Source: Nitrospira sp. (GTDB lineage Bacteria > Nitrospirota > Nitrospiria > Nitrospirales > Nitrospiraceae). From it: DNA of 39,371 nt. Position numbers and translations under genes: made by a program. Numbering within the stretch: the stretch's first letter is position 1; each line of letters begins with the position of its first letter. A model generated the notes under the pieces. It was not told the origin of the DNA and searched no databases. It was given only the letters and a program-made list of their open reading frames with translations. Shown in pieces: positions 1 through 5,793 of this stretch. The DNA is taken from NCBI GenBank assembly GCA_018242685.1, contig JAFEBM010000046.1:1-39371 (forward strand). The letters are read 5' to 3'.

Positions 1-102
1 ACATTATCATTTTGGGATTACAGGTCTGAGCAGAGCGGAAGAAAGTTTACACAGATGCATGGGATTGGTGTAAGGAAGCTCTTGAATAGGTGGAGGCGTT
101 GC

Positions 103-795
103 ATGCCTGGCATTGCTCTCGTAACCGGCGCAAATAGAGGCATCGGCCTTGAGGTAGCCCGGCAACTGGCGGCGAAACAGTGGCGGGTGTTCCTGAGCGG
201 GCGATCCCTCGATTCTATCGAACGAGCCGCTGTCTCCCTCTCCGCCTCATCCGTCACTCCCGTCGTCCTCGATGTCACTGATCAAGAAAGTATCGACCGG
301 GCTGTGAAGGCCATCGCCCAGACCGTCGATCATCTCGACATTCTCGTGAACAATGCCGGCATCTTGGACGACAACGATGATTCGGTCCTCAATTTACCTG
401 TTGATCGGCTCCGACGAATGTTTGAAACCAACACCATCGGTCCCCTGCTCGTCACTCAGGCTTTCGTCCCTCTGCTCCGCAAGAGTGCCGCCGCTCGAAT
501 CATCAACATCACGAGTGGAGTCGGACGGTTGACCGACATGGGTTCAGCAGTTCCAGCCTATGGCATTTCCAAAACGGCGCTCAACGGCGTAACGGGCAAA
601 TTCGCGGCGGCGCTGAAAAGCGCCGGCATAGCGGTGAATGCCGTGGACCCCGGCTGGGTACGGACTGAGATGGGTGGGAGCGAAGCGCCACGTTCAGTCG
701 AGCAGGGCGCGGATACGATCGTCTGGCTGGCTACCGAGGCGCCTCAGTCGATGACCGGCCTATTCATCCGAGATCGTAAACCGATTCCGTGGTAA
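103..795 (+). CDS. SDR-family NAD(P)-dependent oxidoreductase, carbonyl-reductase-like
   Basis: This is a 230-residue classical short-chain dehydrogenase/reductase, presumably a cytosolic NADPH-dependent carbonyl reductase of unknown substrate. Seen in the sequence: the cofactor motif TGANRGIG (residues 8-15), NNAG (83-86), catalytic Ser138, the YGISK motif with Tyr153 and Lys157, then PGWVRTEMGG and a C-terminal end in RDRKPIPW, a style typical of CBR1-like members. An upstream in-frame ATG at 55 exists, but the ATG at 103 is chosen because GGAGG lies at 92-96 and the protein then begins directly with the first beta strand of the Rossmann fold. It stands alone, followed by about 160 bp without an intact gene. 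The family assignment is firm; the substrate cannot be inferred. Confidence 0.93.
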   Translation: MPGIALVTGANRGIGLEVARQLAAKQWRVFLSGRSLDSIERAAVSLSASSVTPVVLDVTDQESIDRAVKAIAQTVDHLDILVNNAGILDDNDDSVLNLPVDRLRRMFETNTIGPLLVTQAFVPLLRKSAAARIINITSGVGRLTDMGSAVPAYGISKTALNGVTGKFAAALKSAGIAVNAVDPGWVRTEMGGSEAPRSVEQGADTIVWLATEAPQSMTGLFIRDRKPIPW

Positions 796-857
796 AGCAT
801 TCCTCCGGATTTTGAAAGTCTCGTTTAGGATTAAGACAATGACCGTTTGATCGGATC

Positions 858-887
858 ACCGCAATAAATTCGCCGACGGCTTGTCCA
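858..887. repeat. 30-bp direct repeat, left copy (gene 3'-end remnant)
   Basis: These 30 bases are identical to 1406-1435. Read on the minus strand they encode DKPSANLLR and run into a TGA stop, like the C-terminus of the small membrane protein at 1404-1580. Similarity continues a few codons upstream with coding-style changes (Tyr-Leu here, Tyr-Met in the intact gene, with TAT against TAC for Tyr). It is therefore best read as the last codons of a lost homologue. Together the two copies flank hicBA-1. Confidence 0.8.
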
Positions 888-921
888 GATACTTCCTCGC
901 GGTTTGCCAAGGTCACCATGC

Positions 922-944
922 TATAATCTGTCCGATTATCGGAC
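922..944 (+). promoter_or_regulatory. hicBA-1 -10 box and adjoining palindromic operator
   Basis: A perfect TATAAT lies at 922-927, 30 bp before the hicB start. Just downstream, at 930-944, is the perfect 15-bp palindrome GTCCGATTATCGGAC (7-bp arms, one central base). No good -35 box is seen at the usual 16-18 bp spacing. HicB proteins are known to repress their own promoters, so the palindrome is the obvious candidate operator. That function is inferred. Confidence 0.6.
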
Positions 945-957
945 CTATGAGGTACAC

Positions 958-1161
958 ATGGAATATCCCATCATTCTGGAACAAGACCTGGAAGCTGGAG
1001 GATACGTGGTGTATTGCCCCACCTTAAAGGGTTGCGTCTCACAGGGCGATACCGAGGAAGAAGCCGTGGAGAACATCAAAGACGCCATCAAGACGTATCT
1101 CGCAAGCATCGAGGATCTTAAGCGTTTGAAAAAGCTGAGGACCGTCGAAGTCAGCGTATGA
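958..1161 (+). CDS. hicB: HicB-family antitoxin (hicBA-1)
   Basis: A 67-residue HicB-type antitoxin with the degraded RNase-H-like fold: strand EYPIILEQD, then GGYVVYCP, the family hallmark LKGCVSQGDTEEEAVENIK and a terminal helix. HicB binds and neutralises HicA and represses the operon. A longer frame opens at 904, but the ATG at 958 is preferred: GAGG is at 949-952, the -10 box and operator lie just upstream, and the domain begins at once. The stop overlaps the hicA start by four bases (1158-1161), so the pair is translationally coupled. Gene order is antitoxin first, the reverse of the E. coli hicAB order, although both orders are known. There is no separate DNA-binding domain, so any operator binding would rely on the short C-terminal region. 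Confidence 0.9.
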   Translation: MEYPIILEQDLEAGGYVVYCPTLKGCVSQGDTEEEAVENIKDAIKTYLASIEDLKRLKKLRTVEVSV

Positions 1162-1370
1162 CCAAGCTGCCTCAGGTCTCTCATGAACGTGTCGTGAGAG
1201 CCCTCAAACGCGCCGGCTTCTATGTCCTTCGCGAAGGCAAACATATCTCGATGACTGACGAAAAACATCTCGTCATTATTCCCCGTCACCACGTCATCAA
1301 ACCTGGCACACTCAAACAAGTTCTAGACGCCGCCGAGATTTCCCCCGAATACTTCAAAGACCTTCTCTGA
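1158..1370 (+). CDS. hicA: HicA-family mRNA interferase toxin (hicBA-1)
   Basis: A 70-residue HicA toxin with a double-stranded-RNA-binding-like fold. HicA toxins cleave mRNA in a translation-independent way until neutralised by HicB. Visible features are the N-terminal helix HERVVRALKRAGF, the conserved histidine region GKHISM (the family usually has GSH, so Lys replaces Ser before the catalytic-type His), the HHVIKPGTLKQVL segment and the terminal helix ISPEYFKDLL. It overlaps hicB by ATGA. Convergent to it, 33 bp beyond its stop, ends a small membrane-protein gene whose last 30 bp are duplicated at 858-887 on the other side of this module. The family is certain; whether the Lys substitution alters activity is not known. 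Confidence 0.9.
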   Translation: MTKLPQVSHERVVRALKRAGFYVLREGKHISMTDEKHLVIIPRHHVIKPGTLKQVLDAAEISPEYFKDLL

Positions 1371-1403
1371 AAGAAAACCTCGCTCTTGCGCCTCACAGAT
1401 CCG

Positions 1404-1580
1404 TTACCGCAATAAATTCGCCGACGGCTTGTCCATGTAGGTCAACAGTGCGATGAGTCCCGCCCCGATCGCCAGCCACGATAGGCCGCCTTTCCAATTT
1501 CTCTGACTGAACGCAAACACGCTGATCAGGAACACCAGCGCTCCCACAATACCGATGAACATCGAACCCGTCGCACTCAT
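1404..1580 (-). CDS. Small two-helix membrane protein, unknown function
   Basis: A 58-residue protein in a minus-strand frame. It starts at an ATG preceded by the strong ribosome site GGGAGG with five-base spacing. It has two predicted membrane segments: about residues 5-24 (GSMFIGIVGALVFLISVFAF), then a short basic loop QRNWKGG, then about 32-46 (LSWLAIGAGLIALLTY), and the tail DKPSANLLR. No domain is recognised. The ribosome site, hydrophobicity pattern and retention of the tail codons in the diverged second copy at 858-887 argue that it is real. Its stop lies 33 bp from the convergent hicA-1 stop. Function cannot be inferred; it could be a stand-alone inner-membrane protein or a minor subunit. 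Confidence 0.7.
   Translation of the reverse strand: MSATGSMFIGIVGALVFLISVFAFSQRNWKGGLSWLAIGAGLIALLTYMDKPSANLLR
1406..1435. repeat. 30-bp direct repeat, right copy
   Basis: Exact match to 858-887 in the same orientation, 548 bp apart. This copy is the last codons and part of the stop of the small membrane-protein gene. The interval between the copies contains only the hicBA-1 module with its promoter. Confidence 0.8.
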
Positions 1581-1716
1581 CGTTCCCTCCCGAGTAGAGA
1601 TTCTTGTTTAGCATGTCGAGAAGGACGAACTCTATAAGTGGGCCAAGATTGCACAAGCCGCATTGAAAATCGAGTCGAATCGTGGAGGGAAAGAATGTCC
1701 GCGAGAAGCGCGTTTG

Positions 1717-1938
1717 CTACAGCAACCCAAGGAACTCCTCCACCGTGAGATCGGCCTGACGAATGATCGCACGAAGCGTCCCTCGATCCAGTTCTTTATG
1801 GTCAGGGACAACGAGTTGGGCGAACGGTTGATCGCGCCGAAGAATTACATGGCTACCTTCTTGTCGCCGAACTGTGAAACTCGCCCGCTCCAACGCTTTG
1901 ATACAGGCTCGCCCCGAGATACTCGGTAGTTTGCTCAT
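1717..1938 (-). CDS. hicA: HicA-family mRNA interferase toxin (hicBA-2)
   Basis: A 73-residue HicA toxin, the second in the window and convergent to the first. It shows the N-terminal helix GRACIKALERASF, the family GSH motif (EGSHVILRR) carrying the catalytic-type histidine, the KELDRGTLRAIIRQ segment and the C-terminal helix LTVEEFLGLL. Its start overlaps the hicB-2 stop by four bases, so expression is coupled to the antitoxin. It resembles hicA-1 only at family level, so this is an independent acquisition and not a local duplication. With the canonical GSH motif present it is more likely to be an active nuclease than hicA-1. Confidence 0.9.
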   Translation of the reverse strand: MSKLPSISGRACIKALERASFTVRRQEGSHVILRRDQPFAQLVVPDHKELDRGTLRAIIRQADLTVEEFLGLL

Positions 1939-2141
1939 ACGGCTATCAGCACCGCATCGAAACGCTCTTCAGGTACGGCGAGTTTGTCTTCCTCTAATGC
2001 AGCAACGTAACCACGAATGGCCTCACGGATGTTCGTTACAGCATCCTCCTTGCTCTTCCCTTGGCTGAGACAGCCCGGCAGGCTTGGACACTCGGCCACC
2101 CAATAGTCATCTTCCCCACGATAAATGATGACCTGTCTCAC
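1935..2141 (-). CDS. hicB: HicB-family antitoxin (hicBA-2)
   Basis: A 68-residue HicB antitoxin: strand RQVIIYRGEDDYWVAECP, hallmark SLPGCLSQGKSKEDAVTNI, helix REAIRGYVAALEED and a C-terminal strand. It begins at a GTG preceded by GGAGGTGA, a strong ribosome site. It is the first gene of a two-gene minus-strand unit and overlaps hicA-2 by ATGA. No clear palindrome or consensus promoter was found in the about 90 bp upstream. HicB would neutralise the cognate HicA; cross-neutralisation of hicA-1 is possible but unlikely given the sequence divergence. Confidence 0.9.
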   Translation of the reverse strand: MRQVIIYRGEDDYWVAECPSLPGCLSQGKSKEDAVTNIREAIRGYVAALEEDKLAVPEERFDAVLIAV

Positions 2142-2237
2142 GATTCACCTCCCTGGCGAACATAGCCTGTTTCTGTTTCCATGTACCGCAACCTTACCAT
2201 CATTGCAACAATAACCAGCAGACATTGAGTGTGCCTC

Positions 2238-2381
2238 TCAACTCGCCACCACCGGGGCCAGCGTCTCGTGCAGGACGGCTTCGAGGCAGCGGCGGCCCGT
2301 CGGTCTGAGTGTGGGCCATTTCTTCAGACTGAGCACTGAGGTGATCCCTAAGAGCGAGAAGAGACCATCGAGCAGCGAAGA
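2238..2381 (-). pseudogene. Possible 3' remnant of a lost gene
   Basis: Directly after the TAA of the DUF2283 gene, and in the same frame, an open stretch of 47 codons runs to a TGA at 2238-2240. It includes SVLSLKKWPTLRPTGRR and ends LHETLAPVVAS. There is no start codon with a ribosome site, yet the composition looks protein-like. It may be the C-terminal end of a gene whose front was lost when the neighbouring modules arrived. I do not recognise the family. The other 96 bp up to hicB-2 show nothing clear. Confidence 0.3.
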
Positions 2382-2624
2382 TTAAGCCGTCTTCTTGAGT
2401 CGCTTGCTCGCGTGCAACACGGTAAAGCCAATGACCTCGTCACCCTCATAGCGGATGATTAGATCTTCATCGGTCATCTCACTATCAGTGGCATGACTAG
2501 GTTTTTTGTAATTGACGTAGAGTGTGTCGGCTTCTGCATCATAGGTCAGCCAGACGGCATGCTGCGGCGCTCGGTTCACCAGCGGAATAAGCTTCAAGTA
2601 CTCCTGAATATCCGCCATGGCCAT
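2382..2624 (-). CDS. DUF2283 family protein
   Basis: A small protein (80 residues from the chosen start) with the DUF2283 pattern: HAVWLTYDAEADTLYVNYK, an acidic linker DSEMTDEDLIIRYEGDEVIGFTVLHAS, and a basic end KRLKK. DUF2283 proteins are small all-beta proteins of unknown function, often found beside toxin-antitoxin or restriction genes. The ATG at 2624 follows GAGGAGG. An upstream ATG at 2669 would overlap the hsdM stop by four bases and cannot be excluded; it would add 15 residues. It is the last gene of the hsdR-hsdS-hsdM run and probably co-transcribed, but a role in restriction is only inferred from position. Confidence 0.8.
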   Translation of the reverse strand: MAMADIQEYLKLIPLVNRAPQHAVWLTYDAEADTLYVNYKKPSHATDSEMTDEDLIIRYEGDEVIGFTVLHASKRLKKTA

Positions 2625-2665
2625 ACCTGCCTCCTCTTCGCCAGTGACCGAATGCGGCGGGTGAA

Positions 2666-4606
2666 TCACTTCCCTTCCGCGAGCTGCTTCCGGAGCGTGG
2701 CAAGAGCCTCTTGGACCGTTAGCCCATGTCGATCGATGGATGCCAAGATCTCTGCAACAGAGCGCGTATCTCGTATCACTCGGGCTCTCGGGTTCACAGC
2801 TTTGAGGTCGAATGAAGCCGCGTCGATGGTGTCGGCCTTGGCTTGCGCCTCGCGCTGGGCTTTTTCGACGAGCGCCAGCTCTTCACGGCATGACTCAATG
2901 TTTGCTTCAGAAGCCTTCGCCCGCTTGATCGTGGAAATTTTGTCTTTCAGCGCAACAGCTTCATTGACCCGCTTCTCGACTTCGACCAAATGAGGCGCCA
3001 TGTCGTCACGGGCTTTCGCGCGACGGGCCGTGAAATCAACGATCCAAGAAAAGTCACTCTCGGCTTCAGGCGTGCCACGTTGGGAAATCAGACGGGCGAA
3101 GGTTGGGAAGGTCTTGCCTTCATGTCCATCCTGCTTGTGCCAGTCGCCGACCAGCGTGGCAGGGAGCGCAGAATCATTCAGCACTTCGCCGGTTGGTCCC
3201 CAACCGAAGTGGGCCAGCGTCATCGGTGTCTTCTTGCCCACCTTCACATGGGAGAGATCATAGTACCAGATCCGTTCCGTTCTTTTTCCTTTGGTGAAGA
3301 AAAGAAGATTCGTCTTCACACCGGCTCCCGCAGTGGAGAACACGCCGCCAGGAAGACTGACGAGGCACCAGAGATCACATTCATCGAGCAGCTTGCGTTT
3401 CGTATCGACGAAAGCGCTCTCATTTGTGCGGAAGAGCAAGCCTTCATCAAGCACCACACCGCAACGGCCACCGGGTTTCCCGTTCAGTGGTAGCTTGAGA
3501 TCAGAAAGGATATGCTGAAGGAACAGCACTTGGGTCGAGCTGGTTTCAAAGGTGTAGTTCTTCTGGGCATCCTTCCCTTCTTTTCCGCCGAAGGGTGGAT
3601 TGGTGAGCACCGCATCAAAGGTTTCCGGCGCACCGTCGTAGAGACCCGCATAGGTTGATGTGTTGGACAGCGTGTTGCCGTGCCAGAGATTCGGTTGATC
3701 GATTCCATGCAAGACCAAATTTGCAAGCGCGATTGGAAAGACCAAATTCTCCTTCTCACGACCGTAGAAGGTGTCGTGTTTCAAGCGCTCCAGCTCAGTA
3801 CTTGATACAGCAGGACCCAGTTTCTTCTCCAACAGTTCATAGGACTGTGCCAGAAAGCCGCCGGTGCCACAGCAGGGATCATAGACGGTTTCGCCGGGAC
3901 GCGGATCGATCACCCGCACCATGGCCCGGATCACTTCGCGCGGCGTGAAAAACTGCCCGCCGTCCGAGTTCTTCTCACCCATCTTCAAGAGGAGGTCTTC
4001 GTAGACCTGCGAGAGCGTGAAGAAGTGCCGATCGTCGATGTGATCGATGCTGATTTCATTGACCCGGTCGAGGATGTCGCAAAGGTTTGTTTCCGAGTCC
4101 ACCCGCACCTTCTCCACCGCCGTCATGATGCGACCAATCACCCGCTGCTTCGGCGTGGCAGCTTCGTTCGGCCTGCCGTCCGGCAAGACATCGAGGGTGT
4201 GGAGGTAAGGCAGCAACTCTTTGTTGACGAAGGCGAACAGATCGCCGATCTTGCCGGACAATTCCTTGCGTTTCCAGCCGATCTGCTTTCCTTCGGGAGT
4301 CCGCGCGTCGTTCTTTTCATCGTAGGGTGCCGCCCAATCTTGCCAGCGATAGGGCTCGCGCAGCGCCGGAATGAATGGTTTGCCCACCGCCTCCGCCGCC
4401 TCCCGGGCTCTGGCTTCCTGAGCGTCCAGAATGCGCAAGAAGAGAATCCACGTCAGCTCCGGCACATATTGCAGGGCGCTCGCGCAGTTCGACCGGCGCA
4501 TGATGTCGCAGATCGACTTCACGAAGGCTGAGAGGGATTGGGTCGAGGCCAGCGCTCTTGGCGACTTGGTCCCCATAGGGTTCTGTTGTTTCCTAGCGCG
4601 TGGCAT
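2666..4606 (-). CDS. hsdM: Type I restriction-modification N6-adenine methyltransferase subunit
   Basis: A 646-residue HsdM. It transfers methyl groups from S-adenosylmethionine to adenine in the sequence chosen by HsdS, and is also a structural subunit of the restriction complex. Seen: an N-terminal HsdM helical domain (about 25-200), the KNSDGGQFFTPREV entry to the methyltransferase domain, SAM motif I DPCCGTGG (243-250), catalytic motif IV NPPFGG (336-341), and a C-terminal region rich in helical, charged heptads (about 540-600) expected to pack on HsdS. The start is two bases after the hsdS stop. The length is normal to long for the family and all key motifs are intact. An EcoEI/EcoKI-like type I system is likely. 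Confidence 0.97.
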   Translation of the reverse strand: MPRARKQQNPMGTKSPRALASTQSLSAFVKSICDIMRRSNCASALQYVPELTWILFLRILDAQEARAREAAEAVGKPFIPALREPYRWQDWAAPYDEKNDARTPEGKQIGWKRKELSGKIGDLFAFVNKELLPYLHTLDVLPDGRPNEAATPKQRVIGRIMTAVEKVRVDSETNLCDILDRVNEISIDHIDDRHFFTLSQVYEDLLLKMGEKNSDGGQFFTPREVIRAMVRVIDPRPGETVYDPCCGTGGFLAQSYELLEKKLGPAVSSTELERLKHDTFYGREKENLVFPIALANLVLHGIDQPNLWHGNTLSNTSTYAGLYDGAPETFDAVLTNPPFGGKEGKDAQKNYTFETSSTQVLFLQHILSDLKLPLNGKPGGRCGVVLDEGLLFRTNESAFVDTKRKLLDECDLWCLVSLPGGVFSTAGAGVKTNLLFFTKGKRTERIWYYDLSHVKVGKKTPMTLAHFGWGPTGEVLNDSALPATLVGDWHKQDGHEGKTFPTFARLISQRGTPEAESDFSWIVDFTARRAKARDDMAPHLVEVEKRVNEAVALKDKISTIKRAKASEANIESCREELALVEKAQREAQAKADTIDAASFDLKAVNPRARVIRDTRSVAEILASIDRHGLTVQEALATLRKQLAEGK

Positions 4607-4608
4607 GC

Positions 4609-5793
4609 TCAGTGTTCCTCAAAAACCTTGGCGAGGAGACGAGCTGGGAGTTTTGCAATTTCTTTGAGTTGCGCCTGTGAGGCCTGTCGTGCTTGTTCGA
4701 CAGCGGCGAGTTTCGCCTTGAGGTCCTTAACGATAAATTGTTGAACTTCTCGCTTGGGGACACAGAGGTGAAACTCTTCAAGCGTCGGCATATAGATTGT
4801 TTTATGGGTTGCACCGGTCGCCAGTGCACGAAGCTCATTACGAGACCGGATGAGCGCATACATGAGAAACTCCGGCTCAAGATCATCTCCACAGACCCAG
4901 TCGGCAAAGTCCTGGCTGGTTGCCATTGGTTGTCCCATGATGGTGACAAAGCCGACGGAAGCTGTTCGAGAGAAACAAACCGTTCCGCGAGGCAAGATTC
5001 GAGCGGCAGAATTCGCTATGCCTTTTTTGTTAGTTTTGATCGCTGTCTCTTCAACCCAACGACCATCGAGCGATCGGATCTCGGTGAGCGATACCCAAGA
5101 AGTATTACCGCCCCACCAGTCAGACCGAGATCGGCTTGGAGTGTGTCCGCTTTCCAAGCGGGCCAGATCGGAAAGCTTGGCCCACCGCCAATTCTCTGGT
5201 GCGACTCCAAAAACAGGTGGAATGGCGACCGGCACAATGTCGGCAAAGGCATCATGATAGATTGCGAGCACAAGCGCTTCAACTTCCGTAGTTTGCCCCT
5301 GCGCCGCCTGCCGCGCTTCCTCGACTGCCGCGAGTTGGGTTTTCAACTGAGCGGCGATGTAGCGCTGTTCAGTAACTCCAATCGGGGGGAATGTCCTTTT
5401 CTCAAGGTAATCAGCAGAGACATTGGGAAACGTTGAGCCGGTTCCTGCTGCTAGCAATGCTGTTGCCTGGAATCTTAACCATAGGCCGATGAACGCTGTA
5501 TCAGCTTTTCCTTCACGTCCTCGAACTGCTGCGAGTCTCCGACCGATTGCATACGTCTTGTCGGCGAGATTCTGACGCCCAAGAGTGTTTCCTCGAACAC
5601 AGAAAAGAATGTCACCTGGCTTTGCAATCTTTGATGGTTCGCTTGTCCATTGGACAGCAACTGGTGACACAGTTCCAAACTCCGCTGGCCCATTCAACAA
5701 TGGCAACCCCACTCCTTGCTTATTGTAGGTGCTACCATCAGGTGATTGGCCCATCACCACATGCGCAACATCACCGAGGGTGCAGCGATTCAT
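4609..5793 (-). CDS. hsdS: Type I restriction-modification specificity subunit
   Basis: A 394-residue HsdS that reads the bipartite DNA target for both methylation and cleavage. It has two target-recognition domains (about 1-130 and 195-330), each followed by a similar helical spacer. The first reads LKTQLAAVEEARQAAQ and the second LKAKLAAVEQARQASQ; this internal repeat is the hallmark of conserved regions 1 and 2 and sets the distance between half-sites. The second domain opens with the typical PENWRWAKLSDLARLESGHTP. The ATG overlaps the hsdR stop (ATGA) and the stop is two bases before hsdM, so expression is coupled. The gene is intact. The recognised sequence cannot be read from the protein. 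Confidence 0.96.
   Translation of the reverse strand: MNRCTLGDVAHVVMGQSPDGSTYNKQGVGLPLLNGPAEFGTVSPVAVQWTSEPSKIAKPGDILFCVRGNTLGRQNLADKTYAIGRRLAAVRGREGKADTAFIGLWLRFQATALLAAGTGSTFPNVSADYLEKRTFPPIGVTEQRYIAAQLKTQLAAVEEARQAAQGQTTEVEALVLAIYHDAFADIVPVAIPPVFGVAPENWRWAKLSDLARLESGHTPSRSRSDWWGGNTSWVSLTEIRSLDGRWVEETAIKTNKKGIANSAARILPRGTVCFSRTASVGFVTIMGQPMATSQDFADWVCGDDLEPEFLMYALIRSRNELRALATGATHKTIYMPTLEEFHLCVPKREVQQFIVKDLKAKLAAVEQARQASQAQLKEIAKLPARLLAKVFEEH

Noticed and set aside
904..957. Upstream extension of hicB-1 from the ATG at 904
   Set aside because: It would place the promoter -10 box and operator inside the coding sequence; the ATG at 958 has the ribosome site.
1612..1716. Plus-strand protein-like stretch (HVEKDELYKWAKIAQAAL) upstream of hicA-2
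   Set aside because: It looks faintly like the end of a solute-binding protein, but it follows a stop, has no start, and continues into hicA-2 antisense. Too weak to call.
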